Part shown: piece after piece, positions 43,634-54,504 of the stretch
Position numbering within the stretch: position 1 is the stretch's first letter
Layout: the number at the start of each line of letters is the position of its first letter
From: Cercophora sp. LCS_1
Lineage: Eukaryota > Ascomycota > Sordariomycetes > Sordariales > Lasiosphaeriaceae
DNA length: 64,000 bases
NCBI GenBank assembly: GCA_036250225.1
Contig: JAPZLL010000019.1
Coordinates: 434,001 to 498,000 of the forward strand
Direction: 5' to 3'
Notes under the pieces: generated by a model
The model's input: only the letters and a program-made list of their open reading frames with translations
What the model was told of the DNA's origin: nothing
Databases searched by the model: none
Position numbers and translations under genes: made by a program

Positions 43634-43703
43634 GACTGCTAACTCAGCGGTAAAAGCGTGAGATTCGCTCAGAAGGTTGTGTGTTCGGTTCCAGGGCATT
43701 TTT
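43634..43703 (+). tRNA. Degenerate tRNA or tRNA-derived (SINE-head-like) element
   Basis: GACTGCT is followed by a D-arm-like AACTCAGCGGTAAAAGCG (A box), TGAGATTCGCTCA, a variable GAAGG, then GTGTGTTCGGTTCC (B box) and GGGCA, ending at T5 (43699-43703). Order and spacing are those of a tRNA, but the acceptor, D and T stems do not pair fully. It is best read as a tRNA pseudogene or a SINE head; it should not be annotated with an amino acid. Confidence 0.4.
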
Positions 43704-44132
43704 GTCTATGCTTTGGGGGAGTGGAAGCTCTGGGGTAGGTGCGATGGTGTGTGATGTAGGTTGTGGGTGCCTGACGGAATAACGGAGGACGGGAAGAAGG
43801 TTTATTTCCAACTTTGAGGAGATATTATCTTTGAAAATATTTAGTGTTTTTAGTATAGAAATATTTTCCAAGGCATTGAAGTTGTTGTTTGGGCGAATGG
43901 CTTGGGAGGGAAGAACTGAGTTGTTTTTGGTATTGGGTCTGATGTTGACGCTCTTGATGATCTGTGTTGACAAGGTAAGGCAGATTCGAGACGAGTAAGT
44001 GGAAACCAAACCGGTGTGGGAGTTGGTGATATTCAGAGGACGGGTTGTCCTGGTTGCCTGCTGTTCTTATGTCGGTAGTGTATATACAGTATTCTTCATG
44101 TTCATCGTGTGAGTCGAACTCTGTAACCCCCT

Positions 44133-45305
44133 TCATACCGACCTCAACGGTAAAATATGCTGCACCAACGACTCCCGTCGACACAGCGGACACTCGGGCT
44201 TCTCCCTGACCCAATCTCCAATGCACACCCAACAAAACACATGCCCGCACTGCGTTGCCGCTGGATCTTTCATCTCTTCCAAACACAGAGTACACTTCCT
44301 CTGTTGCCCCCCCTTGATCCACCCCATCACCGCCCCGCCCCCAAGATCATAACGTGCTCTCCCTCCCTTCACCACAGGCGTGTGCGTCGACACTCCAATC
44401 TCCACCAAGCTCCTCTGATTCCCTGTCCCACTTCCAACCAACAACTCGTTGTTCCGACTGTACGCATTCTCATCCAGAGAGACATCCGCTCCTGTAAACG
44501 CCCTCTCCCTGACCAGGACATCCACATCCGCCTCGTGCGCGTCTACGGTCCCCAGATTCCGCAAGTGCATCCACCCCCGAACGACCATCTGGACTACCAG
44601 CAACACACCAAGGACTTCATATCCCGCTCTCCCACCCGCACCCTCGTCGATTTGGCGGGTAAAGACGTATCGAAGCCCCCAAAGACGCTTCGAGAGTGAG
44701 TAATACGCCCCAGTAAAGTAGAAACTCGCGAGGATGATCGCGTGAAAGTGCGCGCCGCTGGTAACATCCGAAAGATGCGCGAGGAGGTAGCGCTGGAAAC
44801 GGTACGACGGGCTCGGCTTGGATGTTGTCGTGCCGTGGCCCTGACGTGTGAGCGTCGCGAGACGGGCCTGTAGTATCGAGCGCAGGACTGAGCGGAAACG
44901 AGGCGCGATGCGTGAGAAGAGGTAGGGCAGAAGAATCGAGGTGGCGATGTACCCGGAGCGTCGGGGGAGGCCCGGCAACACGGGTACGGAGGAGTCGTTC
45001 GATGACAAGGGGAGGGTCGATTCGACTTGGATCAGGTCGCAGTACTCTTCGCCGAGGGTGCGGTTCCCGAGCAGGGTCGTCAGGGAGTGGTAAAGGAGGG
45101 AGGCGAGAGTTGTAAGCTCGGTTGACCAGGCATGGGCGGAGCGCGCGCCGCGGAGACGGCGGTGGAGGTCGGTGATTTGGGAGGTCAGGACGCCTTCAAA
45201 GTAGGCGTCCTTTTGATGCGCGCGGATGATGTCGGGTGCCGTAGCATAGGGGTACGGCGAGCTGGTTAGTGGCGGAGGCGCCTTGGGTGCGCTGGGAGGA
45301 GCCAT
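44133..45305 (-). CDS. PEX10: Peroxin 10, RING E3 ligase of the peroxisomal importomer
   Basis: Peroxisomal membrane RING protein that works with Pex2 and Pex12 in ubiquitination of the Pex5 import receptor. One exon, 390 residues, starting at MAPPSAPK, where the ACAATGG context is good; the frame upstream to 45329 opens only with TTG. The N-terminal half has the Pex2/Pex10/Pex12 domain: APDIIRAHQKDAYFEGVL, LGEEYCDLIQV and a membrane-spanning HAIILASFYFTGAYYSLSKRLWGLRYVF region. The C terminus (338-375) has a complete C3HC4 RING: CTLC-CGHVFCWVC-CPLC, followed by QHILPLR. All eight zinc ligands are present. It shares a 367-bp divergent promoter with the ERD1/EXS gene. Confidence 0.94.
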   Translation of the reverse strand: MAPPSAPKAPPPLTSSPYPYATAPDIIRAHQKDAYFEGVLTSQITDLHRRLRGARSAHAWSTELTTLASLLYHSLTTLLGNRTLGEEYCDLIQVESTLPLSSNDSSVPVLPGLPRRSGYIATSILLPYLFSRIAPRFRSVLRSILQARLATLTRQGHGTTTSKPSPSYRFQRYLLAHLSDVTSGAHFHAIILASFYFTGAYYSLSKRLWGLRYVFTRQIDEGAGGRAGYEVLGVLLVVQMVVRGWMHLRNLGTVDAHEADVDVLVRERAFTGADVSLDENAYSRNNELLVGSGTGNQRSLVEIGVSTHTPVVKGGRARYDLGGGAVMGWIKGGQQRKCTLCLEEMKDPAATQCGHVFCWVCIGDWVREKPECPLCRRESLVQHILPLRSV

Positions 45306-45672
45306 TGTTGATCCGGTGATGGGTTGCAAAGAGTTGACATCTTTGGCGTTGTCGCGTAAAGAAGTCCAGGAGACAAACCCGCATGATGGACCTCGGGATC
45401 TTGGGATGCAGGGATCTAGTGGTTGGCAGTCGCAGGCCCCGCGGAGCTAGCAGGGGTGATGCTTTCGGCTAGCGGCTGACGTCGTCCTCTCCAAATTGCT
45501 GCAGGGGCTGCAAGTGTGGAATTTCCTTCTGATGGTTTTCTCCTGAAACCACGTCACGGAATCACTCGTTTTTTTTTTTGACACTTGCGCTTTCGCAGGT
45601 CACCATTTTATCGTTTCAATACGGCCCCGGCGTCCTCGATGACGGTGCGAGCCAAAGGCCAAGACAGGCGCA
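45306..45672. promoter_or_regulatory. Bidirectional promoter between PEX10 and the EXS gene
   Basis: 367 bases separate the two divergent starts, so the space must serve both. A T10 run lies at about 45569-45580 close to the EXS start. No specific factor site was assigned. Confidence 0.5.
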
Positions 45673-46955
45673 ATGGACGGAGATCCTGCGGTTGAGTCGC
45701 GCCTCGACTCGTTCAGCTTGACCTTTCCACTCCCCTTCCGGGTTGGCTTTATCATTATCCTTGGTGCGTCGATTGCCGGGTGTGACTCCCTGGGTACTGA
45801 CGCTGTGTAGCTGTCTGGGGATGGGGCCTGAATCTCCATTTTCTCCACGTTCGCCGCATCGATGTCCCGTCGCTCATTCGTTATCCGGGACGGTCGGCGA
45901 ACAACCAGCTCCCGCACCACCACTCGACCTACCGCCTCGCGACGCTCCTCTCGACCACGTCGGGCGTGTCGCTTGTCTTGTTTTGGCTGCTGTCGCGACG
46001 GGACCCGAAACTGGTCATCGACTATGACTGGATTCCCATGACCAACCTGCTCGTCCTCGCCGCCCTGTTCATCCTCCCGCTCCGCCGACTTGCCGTCTCG
46101 CATACCGGGCGCAGCCGTCTGTTGGCTACACTGCGGAGGGTCAGCATAGGGGGTTTGGCAGAGGCAAAAGATGGCAAATTTGGGGACATTCTTCTGGCCG
46201 ATGTTCTCACGAGCTACGCGAGGGTCTTTGCCGATCTTTTCGTCTGCATCTGCATGTTTCTGACACATGACGGCTCTGCTACGGACAGACCGGATCGCGA
46301 CTGTGGTGGCGGAATCCTCGTGCCCTTGATAATGGCAGTGCCGAGTGCGATTCGTCTGCGACAGTGTCTGATCGAATACTACCGAGTGCGCCGGTCGCCG
46401 TTTAGCCAGACTACGGGCTGGGGTGGACAGCATCTGGCAAACGCAGCCAAATACTCGACTGCATTCCCCGTCATCGCGCTGGGCTCCATGTTGCGGAACC
46501 TCAGCGTGCAGGATCGAGCAGTGAGCACCGGGCTGTATCGCGGTTGGGTGGCCGCGTGTCTTCTCAACTCGCTCTACAGTTTCTACTGGGATGTGGCCAA
46601 GGATTGGGATCTGACGCTCTTTTCCGAGGCACGCGAGCGCGACTCCCCAGAGCACCCCTTTGGCCTACGACGGCGCCTGTTGATTCACAAGCCAGGCGTC
46701 TACTACGTTGTCATTGCGATGGATCTGATGCTGCGATGCACGTGGATGTTAAAGCTGAGCCCACGCCTGGACCACCTCACGGATTTCGAGGGGTCCATCT
46801 TTTTGATTCAGTTTCTGGAAGTGTTCAGACGGTGGGTGTGGATATTCTTCCGGGTCGAGACGGAGTGGATCAGGAGCACGTCGACGGGATTGGGCCTGGA
46901 CGACATCTTGATGACCAACTTCCAGGGGAACAAGTATGCAGACGACGACGAATGA
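45673..46955 (+). CDS. ERD1: EXS-domain membrane protein, Erd1-type
   Basis: Polytopic Golgi/ER membrane protein of the EXS family (Erd1, Xpr1, Syg1). Yeast Erd1 is needed to retain luminal ER proteins and to recycle Golgi glycosyltransferases and phosphate. Two exons (45673-45763 and 45811-46955; 47-bp intron GTGCGT...GTGTAG) give 411 residues, starting MDGDPAVESRLDSFSLTFPLPFR. The first helix spans the junction (GFIIILAVWGWGLNL). EXS hallmarks are ADVLTSYARVFADLF, PSAIRLRQCLIEYYR, HLANAAKYSTAFPVI, YSFYWDVAKDWDL and FLEVFRRWVWIFFRVETEW. There is no SPX domain, which points to Erd1 rather than Syg1. The ER-retention role is inferred from yeast. Confidence 0.9.
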
Positions 46956-47698
46956 GGTGGTTGCAAATGTACCATTGATGTGACTAGCATCTGCATGGTG
47001 CATTGGATTGGCGACTTGTACCTGATAGACGGCAGCTGAGGCTGACAATGCAACCGATGACCTCAGCAGGCTGAGCTGGCTTGTGCAACGACGTGAAGCC
47101 CGATGCCGAATATGTCAAATATGTCAACGCTGGTTTTCGCCCCCGTTGCGTCCTTGGCTTGGAACGGCGGGATCGTTGGTCGCCAGCATCCCGATGGCGC
47201 ATCGGGCGCCCAAATGGGACGCTTCAAGGCGCAGCAGCAGTATTTGTGAGGCATGGCAGTGAGATGTGTTGCCCGTTTACTCAAAGCAATGGTACCGCTT
47301 CAAGTGATAAAGCACATGCGTTTTCGACCATCGAGGATACAATGCTTTGGGCTTCTGGGATATCCTCATCATTTGGAGTTTCCGTGCAAAGCAGTATCTT
47401 GACGACCTTTCCAGCTCCCGGTCTTTGAGTCCTCCAATCTCACTCGAGACGGGCGGGTGCACACTTCGTGTAGACAAAGAAGTCGGTGGCGAGGATCGCG
47501 TGGTAAAACAAGCACGGTCTTTCGTGAAAGCGAGGACTCGGTGCGACTTCTTTGTCTGCGGTCACTGAATAAGAAAGAGATGGAGATGTCGGGCGTGGCG
47601 ACACAAGGTGCTCCCCTAATCTCTCGACGGCGTGTCGCCGATGGAACAGGTGATTTCCCACTCGCAACGGCCTCGCAAGTGTAACGGCAGACGTCGCG
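46956..47698. other. Intergenic region
   Basis: 0.74 kb between two plus-strand genes. No RNA gene, repeat or credible small ORF. The part after 47560 is the likely promoter and leader of the next gene. Confidence 0.45.
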
Positions 47699-49624
47699 AT
47701 GAGCCCCATGAGCACCTTGGTCCCGGGCAACGGGTCGACATCGTCGCTCAGGGGCACTGAGACCGACTCAATCTATGTGACGACACCCCCGGCAACAACA
47801 TATCTGACGCCGCCGCCGGCCTTGCATCTCGAGGTCTATAGTAGGAAGCCGCTGCCGCCGATCCCGCCCCCCAAGAGGAATTCGGTAGCCTCGACGCTGA
47901 GCAAGGAGATGAGCAGGGCCTTTGAGACACCCCTGGGCAGTGCAGGGCTCGGTCACGGTCACGGCCACGATCACAATCATGGTCAGAACTCGGATCGCTG
48001 GTCGTGGACCAAGGAAGAGGCCGAGATTGATGGCATCCTCCAGCGGGAGGTCCGGCCGAATCCTGCGTTGTCAACAGCTCCACCAAAGAAGAGCAGCACC
48101 AGGGCCAGCAGAAAGGCAAAGAGCAAGATCGACACAATGAATCGCGCTGTGCCCAACACGCCTCCTGATGAGCTGCTCTCGCCACAGCCGAGGTCGTCGG
48201 TACCCAAGATCCTGCAACTTACAACTGTCAGGCCGGCCAAGAGCAACTCATCGTCGTCTCCGTCAGGTCACAACTCGCCGCACAAGATTAAGCAGCTGAC
48301 GGGAATCGATGTTGCAGCCCCTGAGGACTACCGCCGTTGGCTGGCCGAGGACCGTGCTGTCGACGTTTCTCCGCTCAGCAACAGAAGCAGCTCTTACAGC
48401 CAAGACACTGATCCCATCGTGTCCGACCCAGACTCGATTGACATTGAGCTTCCCGACCCCAAATTAAAGGGCTGCTCGCCGGACAACTCGAGCTACTTTG
48501 CTCAACGATACCGCGCCAAGGGCCTAGTCCCAGGGACCCGTCCACCCATCCCAAGCCCCCTGAACATCACCAAAACAAACATGCCCCAGCCCGCCCAACA
48601 CCCACAACCACAACATCCTTCCTCCGGCCCCTGGCACCATCCCCGCCAACAATACACCCAAGACCTTTACCACGCCACAGCCGCTCAACTCGCCCGCTTC
48701 GTCCCCAACACGCCTCCCCTGCGCTCACCACCAAAACAAACCAACACCATCCCCTATTGGGTCACCGAATCCTCTGGTCCCGCCTCAACTAACAGTCTCC
48801 CATCATACTCCACAAATCCCTATCCACCATCGATCAACCCCTATCCCAACCCCCATCCCTACCCTCACCAATACTCACCCTCCCCACAACTCTACCAAAC
48901 AGCCACCAACACAACCTTTGGTCCGCACCACCTCACCCCTTCCCCATCTCCAGACTCGCCATCGCCAACCCGCAACCGCCGCTCCATCATCTCCAAAGTC
49001 TTTTCCAAACGCACATCCGACACCCCACCACCCACCGAGCACACCTCTCAGCCACAACCATCACCACAACTAACAGTCTCCGACACCCGTACCAGTACCG
49101 GCCGCTCCATCATTCCCATTCCCAAGTTTCTCAAACATTCATCTGATACACCACCTCCTTCTACCGACCAAGTCCAAAACCATAGGCAAGGGGAATCATT
49201 CATGGAAACGAATGGGAATATCGATACTGGAGGCAGTACGAACACGGGAGGGAAATGGCCGCCTGGTTTGGGACGGTTACCCTCTGCCATGGCAAATGTT
49301 GGGTCGTTGGTGGCTGGGCGGGGGAGGAGGGCTGAGCGGAAGAGGGAGAGTTTGAAGAAGACGATTGTGGTTGTTGGGGAGGGCGGTCAGGTTCTTGGTG
49401 GGGAGGGGAGGGTTGAGGTTTTGGGTTTGGGTGGGAATGCTGCCGCTGCTGGAGTTGACGGCGGTGGTGGGAGGGATACCGGGATTGGTAGTGGGAGACG
49501 GAATACAAGCATCAACAGCGGAGGACTTGACGGTGAAGGAATGCACGGAGCAGCAAACAGAGCGAGAGGAGAGAATACCGCATGGAAAGGAGAAAGAGGT
49601 GGCGAGGTTGGATATTGGTTGTAG
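47699..49624 (+). CDS. Pro/Ser/Thr-rich protein of unknown function
   Basis: One open frame of 641 residues from MSPMSTLVPGNGSTSS. The first third has ordinary coding character and the more conserved-looking pieces: RKPLPPIPPPKRNS, a His/Gly run (GHGHGHDHNHG), WTKEEAEIDGILQREVRP, ITGIDVAAPEDYRRWLAED, DSIDIELPDPKLKG and SSYFAQRYRAKGLVPGTRPP. After about residue 280 it becomes Pro, Thr, His and Gln-rich, with two similar short blocks: RRSIISKVFSKRTSDTPPP and RSIIPIPKFLKHSSDTPPP (about 70 residues apart). The last 150 residues are Gly-rich. No catalytic domain or membrane helix. The PLPPIP motif and disorder suggest a scaffold or SH3/EVH1-type partner, which is only a guess. The C-terminal part of the frame is less certain than the N-terminal part. 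Confidence 0.65.
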   Translation: MSPMSTLVPGNGSTSSLRGTETDSIYVTTPPATTYLTPPPALHLEVYSRKPLPPIPPPKRNSVASTLSKEMSRAFETPLGSAGLGHGHGHDHNHGQNSDRWSWTKEEAEIDGILQREVRPNPALSTAPPKKSSTRASRKAKSKIDTMNRAVPNTPPDELLSPQPRSSVPKILQLTTVRPAKSNSSSSPSGHNSPHKIKQLTGIDVAAPEDYRRWLAEDRAVDVSPLSNRSSSYSQDTDPIVSDPDSIDIELPDPKLKGCSPDNSSYFAQRYRAKGLVPGTRPPIPSPLNITKTNMPQPAQHPQPQHPSSGPWHHPRQQYTQDLYHATAAQLARFVPNTPPLRSPPKQTNTIPYWVTESSGPASTNSLPSYSTNPYPPSINPYPNPHPYPHQYSPSPQLYQTATNTTFGPHHLTPSPSPDSPSPTRNRRSIISKVFSKRTSDTPPPTEHTSQPQPSPQLTVSDTRTSTGRSIIPIPKFLKHSSDTPPPSTDQVQNHRQGESFMETNGNIDTGGSTNTGGKWPPGLGRLPSAMANVGSLVAGRGRRAERKRESLKKTIVVVGEGGQVLGGEGRVEVLGLGGNAAAAGVDGGGGRDTGIGSGRRNTSINSGGLDGEGMHGAANRARGENTAWKGERGGEVGYWL

Positions 49625-50196
49625 TGGCTCTTGATAGCAGTTTGATCCTCGTTTCTTCCCGTTTGTTTACAGGTTGTTTGGTCTTTTGAACTGGGCTTGA
49701 ACGATCACGGGTTCGAGTCGTGATACCAGGTCATTCAAGGCAGCTTTTAACTTGAGAACATTCCATAACCTATCTAGGGGAATCATTACGCCCGTCACTG
49801 AATATACACACCAAACTCCAACAAAAGGAAAGCAAAAAGTCGTCTATCCACAGCCACGCTGTACAACGATGGCGAACCATCCGATGTGTGCCCCCGTCTG
49901 CACCTGCCGTGCCGGCCAGCCGGGAGCGCCCCCGGAACCCCGAGAGCTGGAAAGAATCGATACATCTGCTTGCCTCCAAACGAACAAGATGAGTCTGCGA
50001 CTTTGCATCTTGGAGAAACGAAATGTCCAAAGAACCCCACATGTGTTGGTACACGCCCATACGGGTTCGAGGTATCATCAGAAGAGCAAAACAAAATGAA
50101 AAACACATCCACATCATTAACTCCATATGTCCCAGTCCTTCCCATGCCATGCCATGCGTCGCCTCGCCCGCCATGCAATCATGCTGCGCTTCCCGC
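49625..50196. other. Convergent intergenic region with a nested hairpin
   Basis: 0.57 kb between converging genes, so mostly two 3' UTRs. At 49696-49739 CTTGAA...TTCAAG encloses ATCACG-GGTTCGAGT-CGTGAT, a 6-bp stem whose loop holds a B-box-like GGTTCGAGT. No A box was found, so a tRNA is not claimed. Confidence 0.4.
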
Positions 50197-52035
50197 TCAG
50201 ATGCAAAACAAGACAATCTCGCCGTGCTCGTTCTTCTTCATCCGGAGTGACCGCCACAGCTCCTTCTCCTCCATCAGCTTGCTGAGGGACTCGCCCGATT
50301 CGCTACGCTCGCGGTGGTAGCGCTTGAGCGCCTTGTTGATGCTGCACCCGCGCTCGCTCTCAGGCCCCTTTTGCACAAAGCTGAGGAAGTGCTCGGCCCG
50401 CGGCTTGAACAGTACCATCTGCCCGCCGGCGCTGGCGCTGTCGCCCTCCTTGCTGTCCTTGGATCCCGGGCGGTACTCGAGAAGCTTCTGCTCCTTTGGG
50501 GCCTCAAGACGCTTGGTCGACTTCTTCTTTGTCGATGTCGACGTTGATGAGCTCTTGCGCTTCTTGGACGACTTGGACTTGACCGGCTTGACTCCCGACC
50601 CCGCAGCAATCATGGCTATCAGGCTGTTGCCAAGGCCCTCTGTCCTGGACTTATGGTGCTTGGACTTGGACTTCTTAAGCGGGCTGGCCGGTGTCTCCGG
50701 GACGTCGCCTCCGGAGTAGTCCGGCGACGGCGGAAAGGCGCCGGGCCTGCTCATCATGCGGTTCAACCCGCCCGTCAGTCCCGAGTGCAGGATCGGCGGT
50801 GCATCCGTCATGACCTGATCCGTCTCAATGTGCAGCCGCTTGCGCTTCTTGTCCGACTTCATCTCACTCTCGCCCCTTGACTTCTTCCGTTCCGACTTTG
50901 CGCCAGGTGTCCTGAACGAAGCCGGCACCGGTCCAGAGCCGTACTGCACCATAGCGCTGTCGTTCAGGTCGATTCCATCCAGCATGCCGTTCGCCTCATA
51001 GTCGAATCGGACAAGCTGCGTCTCCTCGTTCAGCTGGACAGGGTTCGTGGCGGGCAGCGAAAGGCTGGATGCCGTCGGGGTGGGATTGGCGACCAGGAAG
51101 TCAAAGACATTGATGTCGGCCGCGGGAGGGGTAGGCGCCTCGGGCGGCGGCGAGGCTGCGGAATGGCCGTCGTCATCGCTGCGCTGCTCATAGTCTCTCC
51201 AGTCGTCGTTGACATCTTCCACATAGGCTGCTTGCGCCATCTTGTCGGTTGACGTGTTCTCGCTAGGTGCTGTTTTCGCTTTCTTGTTCTTGTAAAGGGC
51301 GCCCTGGTACTTTTGCTCCTCGGTCATACAACTCTGAAAGGGTCAGCAGGCGCCGACGAGAGAGGCGCAGAGTCCTACCGTGTGGCCGCGGTACTCGGTG
51401 CCAGGAAAATACACCATGCAATCGATGCAGGTAAAGGTTGCGCCTCGACAGCGGTTGCGGTGCTGGTCGAGCTTCTTCTTGGTCAAGACGTCGCCGCACG
51501 TCTGTATGTCGCGGGTTAGAGCACTGGTTGCAATGCACAATTGGCCGGGGAAGAAGAGAAGATAAAAGAGGGTGTGCTTCAAGCTATGCTTAAAGATGAT
51601 ATGTTCGTGGCAACAAGGAAGGACAGGAAGAAAGGGAGCAGGAGAGTTGAAGAGGGAGGATCAGCCTGATCACACGGGGAGGGTGGGGAGCAAAGGGATG
51701 GAGGGGTGGTGGGCGAGAGCGACGACCTGTTGGTCGCGGGAGCCGTGGAGGTGGTGTGTGATGTCAGTTAAAATTGCGCTCCTGGCCGCTTGGGGGAGGG
51801 GGTGTGACGAGGTCAGGCCTGGCAGGGGAGGGGGTACGCATTGGCATCAGGTTTGGGGGGGGGGGGGGGTGAGTTCGAGCTGAAGCAGGCGAGGAATGAT
51901 CCGACCCAGCCTGCGAAAAGACGAGACGATATGGAAAACGCGGGGGACGACGCTCCACGGACGAGGTCGAGATTGCGGGGATTTTTTTGTTTTGAGAACA
52001 AGATTGCAACGTACCTCGCACGAAAAGGAAACCAT
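50197..52035 (-). CDS. LYAR-type C2HC zinc-finger protein (nucleolar)
   Basis: Homologue of the LYAR family of nucleolar growth-related proteins, linked to rRNA production. Three exons: a 21-nt first exon (52015-52035), then 51379-51501 and 50197-51333; 426 residues in all. The long first intron (513 bp) is unusual for this window, but it is forced by the family: MVSFSCE joins TCGDVLTKKKLDQHRNRC. Zinc ligands are C6, C9, H21, C25 for the first finger and C32, C35, H47, C50 for the second. MTEEQKYQGALYKNKK follows, as in the family. The remainder is disordered with Lys/Ser-rich nuclear signals (SKSSKKRKSSSTST). A C-terminal helical block (LSFVQKGPESERGCSINKAL to MEEKELWRSLRMKKNEHGEI) is well kept in fungal homologues. 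A start inside exon 2 would break the first finger. Confidence 0.9.
51855..51869 (+). repeat. G15 homopolymer in LYAR intron 1
   Basis: Fifteen consecutive G on the plus strand (C on the transcribed sense strand) within the 513-bp first intron of the LYAR gene. The run length is prone to sequencing and replication slippage. Confidence 0.8.
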
Positions 52036-54504
52036 TGTTGTGTTATGGGGGCGATGTGTTGTCCCTCCAAGTTAATTGGCGCCGAGTATGCACGAAGTGA
52101 AGCGAGCTGTTGTCCCTCGTTGCTTAATGGACGCGATCGCTTTGCCGCAACTATTCCTCTGTGGCTATTTGCCCGCTGGATTTTCCCTCCGGCGACCAAT
52201 CGATCGCTCTCAGCTCCGGGGCAAGTGTTGCTTAGAAGGCAGCGTGAGTCCGGCGCATAGAGGCCCAGACCACTCTCATCAAACGTCCCAAAGAATGCCG
52301 ATTCAGATAGACAGGATGCAGTAGGTCGTCGGGAGCGAAGGATGGCGTCCCCGATGTCTGCCGGTGGAGCGTGAGACTAGGGGGGCTGTGCGATGTTCAC
52401 AGACGGCGGGCAACGAGCGGGTCGACGGGATGTCAACAAATGAGGCGAGCTGCTGTCGACGGTGTTGGGTACGAATGGGATGGGCGAAAGCTGACGAGCA
52501 GAAGAGCCGCACTAGGCACGGGCGTCGGGCGAAAGTCGAGAACGGCCCTCGGTGAAGGAAAGACTTGGGCAGGAAGAACTGGATTTGGATGATGTGCAGA
52601 AATTTTTGTGCGTCGAAGTGGTCAGAATTGGGAAAGTCGAGAGTTGGTGAGAATTTTCGGCTGGTTTGGGCTCCAATCGCTGGCGGTGCTGCAGCCGTCA
52701 GGTTCGTCTGCGGGGCAACCCGGCAACCCTCACACCCCGGTCGGTCTACTCTGCCGAGACGGGAATCACCTTGAGAAGCAAGCACTTGTCCAACCTCAAT
52801 TATCGTCCCTGCTATGATCTCTGTTGTCGGAGCAGAGACAGCTGCGAACTGCTCAACTGGGATGGGTTGTCCACTCCGCTCTTCATCCACATCTGTAACG
52901 GCCGAATTAGTGCGTCTGGGGATGCGGGCACAGCCGCTGGAGATTTTGGCCAAGGTGACAAACGCTCGGAGGTGGACGGTAGCGCTCACCAAGCAATCAG
53001 CTTCCATCTTGACGCGAAACCCGTAAGCGCGTTTCAATTAATTTTGGCATCAGCATATACGTCAACACCGAGGGGTACCCCTCCCCCGCGTGGGTGTTCT
53101 CGATCGCAAGAACCAACATCTCTCAGAGGCTTTCAGAGACCATTGGCACCAACAGATCACAGCCAAATCAGTATCCTAGCGTGACGCCATCTCCAATTGA
53201 AGCTCACAAGTGGAACCGAACGAGCAGTTGGCCGTCGGCAGCGCTTCCTTGTCTTCTCCCCTGCGTCGATGAACCAAAAGGGGCCGAAGCTGTGGTTCTC
53301 CATGGCCACGTTTTTAGCCCACTCAGCGTTTGGGGTCTTCTTTGGTCCACTGGCTTGCATATTCGCATCCATCCTGCTCAATATCGGTACCTTGGTCAGG
53401 AACAGAATGCGCCCAAGCCCGACAAGGCGAATTGACTGTCTTCCAGATCACCTTCTCCCGCAGAGAACCACCAATACGGACATCCGGTCCATCATGCGCT
53501 CAGTCCACGCCATTGGGTGTCGCAGAAGCGTCAGGCCACACCCCCCAATCGTCTCCTGTTTCAGGACTGCCGATAACTGCTTAGCGCATTGAGTTTCGCG
53601 ACTCTCCAGCCAGTTGGCGATGCTCCCAGAGAGCACGCATGAACGACCAGTGCTTGTGGGTGTGTCGCGCGCGTCTAGAATCGTCCGTGGACGGAGTCAC
53701 GTTCCGTGGCCGCCAATTGAGGTTGCAACCACCAACCACTGGAGAGATCTGTCATGAGATTGACGACGAAAAACAGGTCTCTTTTATACCTGCATATTCC
53801 CACTTTGGTGGCTGCACGGCTGATCGGGGGTGGCGAGCAACGGAGCGCGAAAGTGCCACGGAACGCGGTTCCACGTCGAGGTGGTTCAACATGGCGTGTT
53901 CGTGCGCCCCCAAAAAACAAGTTCCGGCGTGCTGTCAATCGGCGCCGTCGCACCTCCTGACAGGAGAATCGCCAGGCCTGAGTCGGGGCTCAACGTTGGG
54001 TCTTGAACGGGCCGGGCCGGCCTTTTGCTCTAGATGGCCGCTTTAGCCCGGCCAGAGAGTCCACCGGCCCCGGCAGCCTTCCGGCTCTGCACAGGGCGTT
54101 AGTCCAACCCCAAGAAGAAAAGCAGAGAACGGGTCGTCGGTCGGCCTGCATTACATCATGCTTCGCATGCGTTCGCTGAATTCGCACACTCGATCGGCCG
54201 AACGACACCTCCTGGAATCCAGGTTCACTCCTTCCGTTTCGTGCAAACAACAGGCCCCGCCCGGACCCTCTTTAGCCTGTGACCCAGCTGATCGGTCGCC
54301 AATTCCATCCCCCAGCCAGGCACGCTCGCTGGCACCTGGATCCATTCTTGGCTCGCCAAACTGCCACCGGCCACCTCGTCATTTTCTGCTCCCTGTTGGT
54401 GCATAAGGTTCTGTCTCGGATTCCCTCGTCCCATACCGCCTGCTGCGTAGGGCACGCATACCGCCTTTTGCTTAGGGTCGCTATAAACGCCGTTTGTGCC
54501 CGCC
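52036..54504. other. Divergent intergenic region between LYAR and BEM46
   Basis: 2.5 kb. The 244-codon minus-strand frame at 52303-53037 has no family motifs and an erratic composition and is taken as chance. The plus-strand frame 53197-53592 has a hydrophobic patch, but no start context or partners. No RNA gene recognised. Confidence 0.4.

Larger units (their letters stand above)
41802..44132. other. Repeat-rich convergent intergenic region
   Basis: 2.3 kb between the stops of tyrosinase and PEX10. It holds a 3' hairpin, diverged repeat modules and tRNA-like or Pol III-like elements (separate entries), with several T-runs of 7 to 13 bases. No protein-coding frame was supported. Confidence 0.5.

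Noticed and set aside
52303..53037. 244-codon minus-strand frame in the LYAR-BEM46 gap
   Set aside because: No domain, no splice signals and no codon bias like the real genes; open by chance in GC-rich sequence.
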